Below are positions 19,195-29,386 of a stretch of 64,000 nucleotides of DNA, in pieces (the first letter of the stretch is position 1; each line of letters starts with the position of its first letter). A program made the position numbers and the translations under genes. This DNA comes from Mesostigma viride (lineage: Eukaryota > Streptophyta > Mesostigmatophyceae > Mesostigmatales > Mesostigmataceae): assembly GCA_009746045.1 (NCBI GenBank), contig RPFO01001490.1, forward strand, positions 1 to 64,000, in the 5' to 3' direction. A model generated the notes under the pieces. The model ran no database searches. It was not told where the DNA came from and worked only from the letters and a program-made list of their open reading frames with translations.

Positions 19195-20489
19195 CGTATA
19201 TTGCGTAATAGCGTCGGAAAATTATATCAGCATGTGCGTCGTAGAAAGACGCGTCGATTGTGATATTCACGGCTAAATTCGGTGCTCAAACGTGAAAGTT
19301 ATGAGCTCCGCCGTCAGCCATGGCTACCTCGTGGCTCGTGGCTCGTGGCTCGTTCGGCTTAATTTGATCATTTATGCTTCTCCTCATTATAATTATACCG
19401 TTTGTTGCAATAGCTTTCAGCTTGCGTTGTGGTTTTATAACCTCGTTGGGCTCATGTGAGTTTTAACCCAATTAAATTAAATTATAACATGCCTCTGTGG
19501 GGAGATCATGTAGCACATATTCCTTGATGATGGGGGGTGGAGGTGCAGGGGGAAGCCCCGTAATCGAGCTAACCTAACTCTATTAGCTATCTAGTCTAGA
19601 AAATCCTAACTACACTACTCAGCAAAACGCCCCTTCCTCTTGGGGGGGGGTGGCTTGCCCACAGGGGCTGGCGTGTGAGCCTGGACAATCTTCTGCCACC
19701 GCTTCTTGTTCTGCATGGCAGTCCAAACAAAGAAGGGAGAGGGAATGGATGCGGTGTTCAAAATGAGCTGGGACCACTAGGTCGGCCAGCAACATCTGGG
19801 TGTAGTTCATGGCAGGTTTACCTAGCTTCCTGGGAATGCCCTTGGGGCCAGGCCAGGTCAAAATATGCCGCCCTGGCTGGCCAAGCCGCTGGGGGCCGGC
19901 CAGACCAAGGGCAGTGTCGACCTGGCTGGTGCGAGCAAGATGTCCTACAAAGGCTATCCTACGCTGCCTATAATCTCGTCCGAAATACGAGGCATACCAT
20001 GATACAAAGACTCTAATGACTGCTTGGAAAACCCTACATTCAGGACCTGTCGGAGCATCCTGTAAACCGTGCCGTCTAGCTTAGCTGCATGCCAGTGTGT
20101 CCGTGAGTGTCCACGCCTCGGCGCCATACGTAAGCACCGTGAGGACGAGGACCTTGAAGAGCATGCGCTTGCGGTGCTCGCCCAGGCCCTTCGAGCGCCA
20201 GTAGGTGTTGAGCGAACGGAGCCGGGCCCAGGCCAGGCCGATGCGGATGTCCACATCGTCGGCGGTGTCAGAGAGCATGCTCCCCAGCAATTTGAAGCGG
20301 TCACGGAACGGGACCTCCGTCCCGTCGAGCAGGCGCGGCAGCGGGGGGCGACTGGAGGCCCCAATGACCATTGCCTCAGTTTTGACACTAATCTCCAACC
20401 CCACCGCCCTCGCCTCCAAGCCCAGACAGTCCAGCCAGGTCTGAATGTGCTCGGGGCGCGCGATGAGGGTGGTGTCATCCGCATATATA

Positions 20490-22690
20490 TTAAAAATAGG
20501 CGTTTCCATTGGTCTTATCGTAGTATAGAGCTTTGACATGGCTCTGTATATAGGTTTATAGCTGGGCGTTTGCTTTGGTTTGAGTGATTTCACTCTGTTG
20601 TAAGTAATTATATTTTTTATATATATATTAAAAATATAATTACTTACAACAGAGTGAAATCACTCAAACCAAAGCAAACGCCCAGCTATAAACCTATATA
20701 CAGAGGCCGCATATATATTAAAAATATAATTACTTACAGCAGAGTGAAATCACTCAAACCAAAGCAAACGCCCAGCTATAAACCTATATACAGAGCCATG
20801 TCAAAGCTCTATACTACGATAAGACCAATGGAAACGCCTAACGGGAGGAACCTAATAGCCCTGCTGCACCGCAAAATCAGCCCGCGTACGGCGGAGCATG
20901 ATGTCAGCCATGGCCCGAGTCAGCGCCACCGACAAGCGCTGACGCCAATATGACGTCCAGGTCCGCGCCGACCATGGGGCCCGCTGGCCCTCCAGGTCCA
21001 GCCGGTCCTCCCGGAGCCGGCAACACTCCTTGAAGAAGGCGGAGGTCAGGGGCCCCATGGCCCCAAACTCCTCCAGGACAAAGGGCACCACACGATGGTG
21101 CCCGACGTCGCCGTAGGCCAGGAGCTTGGCCCGCTCCGCCCGGTCCGCCGTGTAACCTGCCGTGAGGGAGGCCCCAGCCACGTGGCTAAGAGCCAAGGGC
21201 CGCGCCACCGAAACGTCAATAAGCAGATGCCGGCCACCCCCCTCAAAGTCCAGCACCACGATGTCAGGCCGGTGGTTGGGGGAATAGAAGGCAGCGCCAT
21301 CCGCATCCTCGGACCGGATGTTCGCGTGGGGGAAAACCGACCGGATCATGGCGAGCACCACCGTCAGGAGGACAGTGTGCAAATACAAATACCAATTCTG
21401 ATTCTGTTGGCCCCCCATGCAGGCAAGGTAGTGAGTCCCCGTGGGATCCAGCGGCTGCCCACAGCTACCACAAGGCCGCCCGGCCGGAACAAGAGGCTGC
21501 GGGGCAAATAGCTGGTGCCGGAGCGCCACCGAGTAGTGGCTGCATGGGAGCCAAGGCGAATGGGGGGGCCATGGGAAGAGCACGAAGGTACGCCGAGCCC
21601 ACACTCCGCAAGGAAAGCGAGAACAGCCACGCACGTCCCTGGGCGTTGAGGTCCGCGAAAAGAGCAATCCAATCAGCCGTGTGCAGAATACCCGCGTAGG
21701 TTTTCTGGTGTTTATCGATGACGCGAGCAGGGAATGCAGCGGGAGTCTGATTGAACGGAGGCGACCGAGGGAGTGCCGCGAGGGAGGTGGCGCTGTACCG
21801 CCTGAGCGGCACGGACGGGAGAACAGGCCTGCTGGATCTCAGCATAGGCCTCCTGGATGGCGGTGACGAAGGGCAAAGGGCTGCTGGGGTCCAGGAGGTC
21901 AGGCGCTGCTGTTGCCAAAAGGGGCAGGAGCCGGCAGCTTTCCGCCCACGACTGAGCGACGGAGCCCAAAAATGCTGCTGGGGCCAGCCGGGCGGCACGA
22001 GTCAGACCGCAGCCACCCATCCGTGCAGGCAGGGAGGCAATGCGAATAGCATGTGGCGGGAGGTCGGGGCCCGGGACCAGCTGCGCCAAGGCCGACTGGA
22101 TGCGTTCGTCGTGGCCCTCGGCGGCCAGCCGGACCTGAGCCGGAAGAGCGCCCCGGAGCCAGTGAACGACGCGAGGGTGAGCGCAAAACCACAGAAGCAG
22201 ACCCTTGGTCTGCGAATCATGAAGGCGCGCAATCAAGGGCAGTACCTCAGTGCGTGCCTCGAGGGCGGCCCGCAGAGCATGGATGACAAACGCGGGGTCG
22301 CCAACCGGAACGCCGAGGACATCCAACCCATGGAGGCGCTCGTCCCGGCCCAAGAGCTGGGGCGGAAAGCCGGAGCAATCACCTTGGGGCGAGTACACCG
22401 CGCACTTGGCCAGGGTCAACTGGAGGTTGATGTCGGCCACCGCGGTCTGCAGTGCCAGCAGAGCCGCGGTGGTGTCCGGCACAGGGCCCAGAAGGTAGAT
22501 ATCATCCAAGTAGGCCTGAATAGCGACCGCCGGGTGGGCAGCATGGACCGCTTGGAGGCAACCCTGGAGGGGGGCGGCAAAGTACAGGGGTCCCAGGGGG
22601 GGGTCCCCTTGCTGGGTGCCCGACCGCGACAGCAGGCCGCCGCGAGTGCCGTCCTCCATGATGTGAACCAGTTGGCCGCATATATATAAA
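20490..22690 (-). mobile_element. LINE-B copy 1 with nested tail fragments, inserted in LINE-A
   Basis: A CCGCATATATAT sequence occurs on both sides (20478-20489 and 22677-22688) and once more inside at 20706-20717, which marks target duplications. 20505-20615 is a + strand fragment of the LINE-B 3' end. 20630-20705 is a minus strand tail fragment. 20718-22680 is the main minus strand copy. The tail consists of TATATTAAAAATATAATTAC. The arrangement implies three successive insertions at one TA-rich site, the later ones into or beside the tail of an earlier one. Confidence 0.8.
20852..22659 (-). pseudogene. LINE-B ORF: reverse transcriptase plus C-terminal endonuclease-like domain
   Basis: Broken into three overlapping frames (22659-21712, 21998-21465, 21667-20852). 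The first has the RT motifs SGTQQGDPPLGPLYFA and YLDDIYLLG; the YLDD box carries the catalytic Asp pair. The last has a Cys-x2-Cys...His-x3-Cys knuckle (CGSCGQ, GTHYLAC), then RPDIVVLDFEGGGRHLLIDV, which resembles the restriction-like endonuclease core (D...D-x-K/V type) of early-branching LINEs. The protein ends RADFAVQQGY just before the 3' UTR. The N terminus is missing, so an additional upstream endonuclease cannot be excluded. Confidence 0.7.
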
Positions 22691-23242
22691 TCAGGTCAGC
22701 CAGGCGGTAGCCAGGGCTAACCCCGCCGTGCTCGCGCTCGGATGTTCAAGCCTGGCTCGAACCCCTTAACAGCAGTAAAGCGCGCACGTGCCCGGCGCAT
22801 GACGTGATCCACGGCAATAATGAACAGGTATGGGGACAGGACACAACCTTGCCACACCCCGTGGTGAAGGGGGAATGGTGGGGTGGTGCCTTCCGCAGTC
22901 CGCACTACTGCCTGTGAGCCCTCATACAGTCGACGAATGGCAGCAATAAACGCTGGTGGTACTCGATCCAGAGCTAGGATGGCCCAAAGAGCCTCCCAGA
23001 GGACCGTCATCAAAGGCCTTGATATAGTCAACAAAAATGAAGACCAGTGGCAAACTATCAGGGCAAAGGCGACGCACCTCCTCCATTGACCGCGCGACAA
23101 ATACAGCCATGACAGTGTTACGACCACGGCGAAAACCCATCTGAGACTCATCCAAGTGTGGGTCCAGCGCGGCGCGGAGCCGGTGCAGCATCATGCGCAT
23201 GAAAACCTTCAGCGCGGCGCTCTGGAGGCAGACACCCCGTCC

Positions 23243-24989
23243 CTGGCCTCAGGAACCCCCCCCCAGGTTCAAGGACATTGCCCACTTGTGTAGTGATCCT
23301 GCAAGTGTTATGTCGCGTAACAATCCGTTATAGTTACGGACGTAAATTAGGTCCTTTGCCTCAGTCGTTCCTAGGTTTCCGTGTAGCTCGTACCGGTGGG
23401 CAATGTTGATTATGTGCCCCGGTACCTCGGTGCATAGGTGGATTCGGCGCCGCGCCGCGTACTTTAGTAGTAGTGGTCCTTATCCTTCGTGTAGAATGTA
23501 GTGGACCAGCGTGCATCTGTATGCATCTGTCATGTGCGAGGGCCATGTCGGCCCGAGCATGCTTGACCGTTGGTGATCATTTATGCACGTCCTACCCCTC
23601 GGGTTGGCACTCGGCGTGTATTATGAATTGTAACACATTTAGCTAGGGTCATGGCAGTTTAGGTGTTACCTTTGTGATCCTGGAGTAAACTGGTCTTGGC
23701 TTGAATGGCTAATGGCATATTATAATAAACATACACATGTTAATCATTGAGATCAGGTTCGTCACGACCGTCTTTCGCCCAAGGTGTAGTTAGAAACGGC
23801 CTCACTAACTTAGGTACTCGGTTAGACGCGGGTTAGGTAGAGGAGGCGGTAGAGGACCGAGCCGCAACAATGGACTCGTAGCACTACAATACGCTTCCGC
23901 GGACACCTTTTTCAGCGGGGAAAGTGCCCCCGGGCTTCCGGGGCAAATTCAGAAAGCGATGCGGAACTTAGATACTAAAATTTCGTTTTTGGTTTGTACC
24001 GTAAAGCCAATCATTTTGCGCCCGGATCAAATTGTGATCTGGGCACTGAACGCGAAAATTTCAGCGGAACGTACGAAACACCAACGCAACTAGAGAAAAT
24101 TTTCAGGGACGAAACTGTAGTACCGTGTACCCAAGCAAAATGTAGTAGGACTTCGCTAAAGTCACGTTCGGAATTTTCCCCCGCAAGATTCCCCCGCAAG
24201 ATCCCCCCGCATGATTCCCCCCGCTAGGTTCAGGTCCAGTCGATGCTCGCCAAATGGCGCAAAGAAAAGAAACATGTGTTAAATCAACGGTGCGAATCCT
24301 CGTTACCGCTCGGGTAACATTCTCACTCATTTCGCGTCTCCTAGGAACCGTATTGTAGTGGTTTAGGTAGGGATCGTGACGACAATGATGATGATCCTTT
24401 GCTGCAGAACCCATTCTTACCACTGACCTTCCGCGGTCGGGATCGCGAAGACGACACATTCTTGCCAGGTAATGGGCGGGTCCGTCGCCGGCAAGCTAGC
24501 AGAGTACTCATTAGCTCCTCAAAAATTTTCTTCGCGCCGCCCGAAAAATTTCGACAGGAGTACACTCCGTCGCCAAAATTCTGCCGCCGGACACATTTTT
24601 TCCCGTTTTGGATCGAGTCCGCTCCACGTCCGGAGGTGCCGCGCCGGACACACGACTGTGTGCTGTTTTGGCTGGATGTCCCCCCTCCTGCGCGAAGACG
24701 GCCAACGGACTGTTACCGTTGGCAACGGTACCTTACCGGCAGCAAGATCTTGATCTTACAATTGGAACCCAGTTTAGTTGAGCCGAGTTTATTCCCGCGC
24801 CATAGTCGTTGGATCCACTATAAATTGGAAACCTTAACCCCGGAATGGAAATAAACAACACCCATTTCCCCGGATAATTGGAAACTAGTGCGGCGTTGGT
24901 ACCGACGACAAGTCAACAACAACAACACTCATTGGAAACCAGGAGCTTGCCTACCTGCAGCTAACCTGCGCATGCAGGTAACGTCCGCT
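23243..24989. other. Spacer without a supported gene
   Basis: Contains a 14-bp tandem repeat of the type CCCCCCGCAAGATT at about 24178-24230, the 23440-23600 segment resembling 17160-17350, and scattered AAAATTTTC words (24105, 24525). No reading frame has convincing protein composition. Confidence 0.5.
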
Positions 24990-25433
24990 ATGCCGGATCA
25001 GGACCCTGCGGACACTTCTCAAAACGCCGGTAACACACCGGCTAAGGCACCGGCACCGGCTAAGTCATCATCTGGCGACGCGGATACCGTTATTGACATT
25101 CTCGAGCCTTTTAAAAAGATGAAGGCAGAGGCGGATGAAGAGACTGCCAAGTACCTCCTGAAGAAACAAACGAGCAATTTCAACCATATGTGCGCAGCAG
25201 AAGTCTGGTGGTACCGCGTAGGTACACTTTGTAACAGCTTGGGCGAATTCTGTTTATGTGTAGCGCCTATTATTACTTTCACGTCAAGTATGGTGTCAGA
25301 AGACAACCAGCGCTACCCCAACTTTGTGGGAGGGGCATTCGGCGTGTTGGGGTTGGGCTTTAAAAAGTTTGCCTCGAAGGCTAAGATGTTTCAAAGAGAA
25401 CGAAACACCGAAATTATTGCTTCGGTCAATTGA
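24990..25433 (+). CDS. Small protein with two membrane segments, unknown
   Basis: 147 residues from ATG 24990 (MPDQDPADTSQN). The first 50 residues are Ala/Pro-rich and polar, then a charged amphipathic stretch (EPFKKMKAEADEETAKYLLK), then two hydrophobic segments: about residues 82-102 (VGTLCNSLGEFCLCVAPIIT) and 114-130 (FVGGAFGVLGLGF). It ends with a basic helix. The pattern of a helix, a Trp-Tyr pair, two adjacent membrane spans and a basic tail resembles small two-span membrane proteins. I cannot name the family. An upstream in-frame extension to 24888 is open, but its composition is poorer. It lies alone in repeat-rich DNA. Confidence 0.45.
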   Translation: MPDQDPADTSQNAGNTPAKAPAPAKSSSGDADTVIDILEPFKKMKAEADEETAKYLLKKQTSNFNHMCAAEVWWYRVGTLCNSLGEFCLCVAPIITFTSSMVSEDNQRYPNFVGGAFGVLGLGFKKFASKAKMFQRERNTEIIASVN

Positions 25434-25809
25434 TAATCGACAAAAGATATTTTTGAAGATTTGCAATGGATCACAAGCCACGAAGGGGCCACTCGCTCCC
25501 GGCGCTCCTCCACCGCGGGGGAATCACGGGTAATTAAATGATCCAGTGGGTTAACTGACAGTCGCCCCGTATCCTCGTATTGACTGAAGATCCCAGCCTG
25601 GGGCATATTTGCTGGTGTGGTCAGCAGCGGTTGATTGCCCTTCTTTATTGGGAAGGGCTGAAAAACATCGTCAAGAACGCTCCGTGCACGTGGCTCTCAC
25701 CACGGTCAGGCACGTGTTACTTACTTTGTAATAAGCAATTTCTTACGTCCTCCCCAGGACCGCAGGAGACCTTCAGTACCCGGCGCCAGGACTTGGCGCC
25801 AACTGGCAC
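25434..25809 (+). other. Remains of a coding exon that continues beyond the MITE block
   Basis: The frame at about 25742-25809 (ending DLAPTGT) joins in frame with the frame at 26848-26979 (PAKSEPGPAKKPDFKPNGGG, then FKSWTFAAN and a stop) if the 1,038-bp MITE block and one copy of its flanking GGCAC are removed. The composition resembles the basic Pro/Gly-rich tail of a retroelement Gag or a linker. No further domain is visible. Confidence 0.4.
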
Positions 25810-26023
25810 AGTTATTATAAATAGTGACGGAACCTTTTTGCCACTTGGGCAATTAGGTCCGTCACTATTTATCCGGCGAAAACCACTCGCCGGCATCTAT
25901 TCCGCGTTAAGTTCACGTGAACGTGGCGCGGAATTGATGCCGGCGAGTGGTTTTCGCCGGATAAATAGTGACGGACCTAATTGCCCAAGTGGCAAAAAGG
26001 TTCCGTCACTATTTATAATAACT
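25810..26023 (-). mobile_element. Fold-back MITE, copy 1
   Basis: 214 bp, almost entirely inverted repeat, with ends AGTTATTATAAATAGTGACG and its complement. A short asymmetric centre around TTCACGTGAA gives it an orientation: this copy is inverted relative to the other two. No coding capacity. Confidence 0.9.
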
Positions 26024-26221
26024 AAAACGTCGTAGTGTGGGGGCCGATATCTATCGTACCGCTAATGCCTACTGCAGTACCGAATCTCGCCTTAACGATA
26101 TTCCAACCGGGCATATTTTCCCTTCTGGCACTTTCGTTTGGCCTTCTGGTATCAATTCCTTCCGGTATTCGGAAATACCCGTGTCACCACAGGGATTCGA
26201 ACCCCCGACTTACGAGGTCTT
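26024..26221. repeat. 198-bp spacer A, inverted partner of 26436-26633
   Basis: Identical in reverse complement to 26436-26633. At its right end, read on the minus strand, it holds a tRNA T-arm-like sequence (GGGGGTTCGAATCCCTG) that begins beside the MITE end. The rest of a tRNA (D-arm, anticodon arm) cannot be folded, so it is at most a tRNA 3' fragment or a tRNA-derived SINE piece. Confidence 0.85.
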
Positions 26222-26435
26222 AGTTATTATAAATAGTGACGGAACCTTTTTGCCACTTGGGCAATTAGGTCCGTCACTATTTATCCGGCGAAAACCACTC
26301 GCCGGCATCAATTCCGCGCCACGTTCACGTGAACTTAACGCGGAATAGATGCCGGCGAGTGGTTTTCGCCGGATAAATAGTGACGGACCTAATTGCCCAA
26401 GTGGCAAAAAGGTTCCGTCACTATTTATAATAACT
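26222..26435 (+). mobile_element. Fold-back MITE, copy 2 (centre of the palindrome)
   Basis: 214 bp, same ends as copy 1. It sits exactly at the symmetry centre of the 1,038-bp block 25810-26847. Confidence 0.9.
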
Positions 26436-26633
26436 AAGACCTCGTAAGTCGGGGGTTCGAATCCCTGTGGTGACACGGGTATTTCCGAATACCGGAAGGA
26501 ATTGATACCAGAAGGCCAAACGAAAGTGCCAGAAGGGAAAATATGCCCGGTTGGAATATCGTTAAGGCGAGATTCGGTACTGCAGTAGGCATTAGCGGTA
26601 CGATAGATATCGGCCCCCACACTACGACGTTTT
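26436..26633. repeat. 198-bp spacer A', inverted copy of 26024-26221
   Basis: Carries the same T-arm-like sequence on the + strand at about 26453-26470. Confidence 0.85.
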
Positions 26634-26847
26634 AGTTATTATAAATAGTGACGGAACCTTTTTGCCACTTGGGCAATTAGGTCCGTCACTATTTATCCGG
26701 CGAAAACCACTCGCCGGCATCAATTCCGCGCCACGTTCACGTGAACTTAACGCGGAATAGATGCCGGCGAGTGGTTTTCGCCGGATAAATAGTGACGGAC
26801 CTAATTGCCCAAGTGGCAAAAAGGTTCCGTCACTATTTATAATAACT
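26634..26847 (+). mobile_element. Fold-back MITE, copy 3
   Basis: 214 bp, same orientation as copy 2. Its right flank GGCAC equals the left flank of copy 1, which suggests the whole block entered as one unit with a 5-bp (possibly 8-bp, ACTGGCAC) target duplication. Confidence 0.9.
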
Positions 26848-27735
26848 GGCACCCCCGCCAAAAGTGAACCCGGGCCAGCCAAGAAGCCAGACTTCAAGCC
26901 CAATGGTGGGGGGGCACCCCCCAACCTAGCCATGGCCACAAAACAAGGCTTCAAAAGCTGGACCTTTGCGGCCAACTAGGTACGCTAGGTCGCCAACAGC
27001 GAGTTACCCTGTTTAGTCAGCAATACTCTGTGACTCCCCGTGGGAGCAGGAGTTGAATTCATGCATTGATTGGTGATAAGATAATAATGTTGTCTCATGG
27101 ATAAGATAATAATGTCCACCATTCACCAAGGGAAGCTGACATGTACACGACGGGGAAATGCATGGCAGCACTTGTCTCCCCTGGTCCAAAACAGGTTCAC
27201 ATTATACCCTCCGGGAAAAATTATCCATGCACGGGAGCCAATTAAGCTATCGCTGACTAGCACAATGCCTACAACTGCCCATGTCTTATATCAAGTACGG
27301 AGACTCCCCAACGGGAGTACAAGTCTGATTCATTCTATTAATTAATTTACATGTGACTGCGTCACGTGAGCATAAGTCCTCAGCGGGGTGGGAATGGGAT
27401 GGAATGGATGAGGCTAGCTATCTAGTTCCAAGTTAAATACAGGGGTGTGGGCACCACGGCCCAAATCGCTATGAATGCCACACTGCGTCACACTCTCCCG
27501 GAGCCCCCACTGACTTGCAGGTGGTCTCCTTCGTCACTACCTGCCACCTATCCTTGCGAGCCATCTGCAGCGATTAGTAAATTTATTTAACTCGTGCTCC
27601 CGTTGGGGAATCGCGGAGCATTAGCCCAGGGCGCTTTGCTGAGTAGAATAGGTAGGGTTTTCTAGATTAGATTAGGTTAGAGTTAGATTAGTTCGGTTTC
27701 GCGGCTTTGTCCTCCCCTCCATCCATCCACGGGAA
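26848..27735. other. Spacer
   Basis: After the short ORF end at 26979 no gene is supported. 27340-27380 contains an ATTAATTAAT run followed by a GTGACTGCGTCACGTG palindrome, also present in the hAT-like element at 35370-35411. 27585-27680 holds relics resembling the LINE-A 3' UTR. Confidence 0.4.
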
Positions 27736-27739
27736 TATT

Positions 27740-27990
27740 GAATTGAATTGAATTGTAACATAACTCCGTTGGGAGTATATGCCTTAGCTGGGTGTTGCCT
27801 GAAACTCTGGGTGTTGCAGGTGCCCTAGTGCACCTAGAGCAAGTGTTGTTTACATTCCCACCCTTGCAGGAAGTAGCTTAGAATGTATGATCGGCCATAT
27901 GCCCCTTCTCTGGGCTATATGTGCTACAGGAATATGTGCTACATGATTTCCCAACGGAGTCATGTTATAATTTAATTTAATTTAATTTAA
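27740..27990. mobile_element. Two SINE 3' ends, head to head
   Basis: 27740-27780 is a minus strand 3' end (GAATT tail plus CTCCGTTGGGAG hairpin). 27815-27990 is a + strand copy ending in ATATGTGCTACATGATTTCC, the hairpin, ATGTTATAA and a (TTTAA)n tail, the same tail as LINE-A at 34195-34243. Confidence 0.7.
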
Positions 27991-28230
27991 TTACCCCGAT
28001 GGGGTCGATGGATGGATGGGTACACGCAATCCTACCGGTCTATTCTATTTTGGTACAAAAGCAATCCTACTAAGTATCTATCCTAGTTATTCTGATCAGG
28101 CACTCCGCAAAGGTGAAAACCTAGTTATATCTATTGTGCCCTAGACCCTACGGGTCTTGCCTAGCATGCTTATTGCTTCTCGCGTTTGCAAACACGTGGC
28201 TTCCCTACTGGAGGGGGGTCGTGGTCCTCT

Positions 28231-28834
28231 ATTAATTAATTAATTAGGAACATAACTCCATTGGGAGTATATTAATTAATTAATTAATTAGGAACATCAC
28301 TCCGTTGGGAGTCAATGTAGCACATATCCCTGAGAAGGGGCATATGGCTTTTAATACATCCTAGGCTACTTCATGCAAGGGTGGGAATGTAAGCTACCCT
28401 TGCTCTAGGTGCACCAGGGCACCGGCACCACCATGCTGTCTCAGGTTCAACCCGCCTAGGGGGGGGATCCTGGCACGGGGGAGGAAGATCATCATGGCTA
28501 TACAAGGGCTAGGGCATGGCTTCTCGACAGAGAGCATCTCTCTGCATAGGCATTAATTAATTAATTAATTAGGAACAGCACTCCGTTGGGAGTCAATGTA
28601 GCACATATCCGGCTGAGAAGGGGCATATGGCTTTTAATACATTCTAGGCTACTTCCTGCAAGGGTGGGAATGTAAGTGACCCTTGCTCTAGGTGCACCAG
28701 GGCACCTGCACCCTCATAATCTTCACACTATGCCCAGCTAAGGGGGGGTATGTTATGTGGGGGAAGATCATCATGGCTATACAAGAGCTAGGACATGGCT
28801 TCTCGACAGAGAGCATCTCTCTGCATGGCATAGC
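28231..28834 (-). mobile_element. Tandem SINE copies with TTAA-type tails
   Basis: Three minus strand 3' ends follow one another, each beginning with an ATTAATTAATTAATTAGGAACA tail piece and the CTCCGTTGGGAG hairpin: 28231-28272 (fragment), 28273-28552 and 28553-28834. The two longer bodies are about 85-90% alike by eye and share the body words of the 17359-17690 copy. New copies seem to have landed in the AT-rich tail of an earlier one. Confidence 0.7.
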
Positions 28835-28957
28835 ATCAAGGAGACAACCAGCGCAGGCCAGAAATCGGGAGAATCCGGACCATGGTAGCTCGAGCCTGCC
28901 GTTATCTTGTCCGCGTGTTCGAGTCGTTCAGGATGATGAATATGAATGGTGATGGAA
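28835..28957 (+). repeat. 123-bp dispersed repeat, copy 1
   Basis: Almost identical to 43531-43653 (from ATCAAGGAGACAACCAGCGC to ATGAATATGAATGG). No ORF and no flanking duplication seen. Confidence 0.8.
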
Positions 28958-29386
28958 AGCATGGCTAAATTCTTAATGCGACATGATCCATGGGGGTACC
29001 ATTATAGGCAGGGCGTGGCTGAATGCTAAAGGCATCATCCATGGGGGCCATTATGGGCGCACATGCGCAGGGGCCACATGCTAGGCTAAGCCTATCTAAT
29101 CGGCGTGCATCTATGAATTTACGGTGCGCCGAGCTATGGATGCCGAGAATGCTCATAACTTTTGATTCCGGGCATGAAATTTGGTCGGGTAAATTGCTAC
29201 AGACTCGCTTTTTGATGACGAACACGCTGATCTAATTTTTGGCAGCCATCGCCCCGGATTTCGAAAGTTATCGCCGGCGGCCTGCCCAGCAGATATCGCT
29301 ATTTTTCTGCACGTTATGGCGGCACCACGCACGTGAGCCGTGCGCCTGCGCCCCCTGCCATCGTCTAGGTGCTATTAAACGTAGCC

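Larger units (their letters stand above)
19470..23242 (-). mobile_element. LINE-A copy 1, 5'-truncated and split by LINE-B insertions
   Basis: The 3' UTR with an (AATTT)n tail is at 19470-19580; the ORF2 C terminus runs 19619-20090; the RT segment with YADDTTLIARPEH is at 20440-20490. The element then breaks off, resumes at 22690 and runs to 23242, where homology to the complete copy (position about 32680) ends. Frame breaks and in-frame stops make it inactive. The interruption at 20490-22690 lies in the RT coding region exactly at the YADD codons. Confidence 0.85.

Noticed and set aside
26180-26220. Possible tRNA gene
   Set aside because: Only a T-arm-like hairpin is present; no D-arm or anticodon arm can be folded, and the MITE lies where they should be.
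25810-26847. Plain assembly fold-back artefact
   Set aside because: Not fully excluded, but the flanking GGCAC duplication and the asymmetric orientation of copies 2 and 3 fit a real insertion better.
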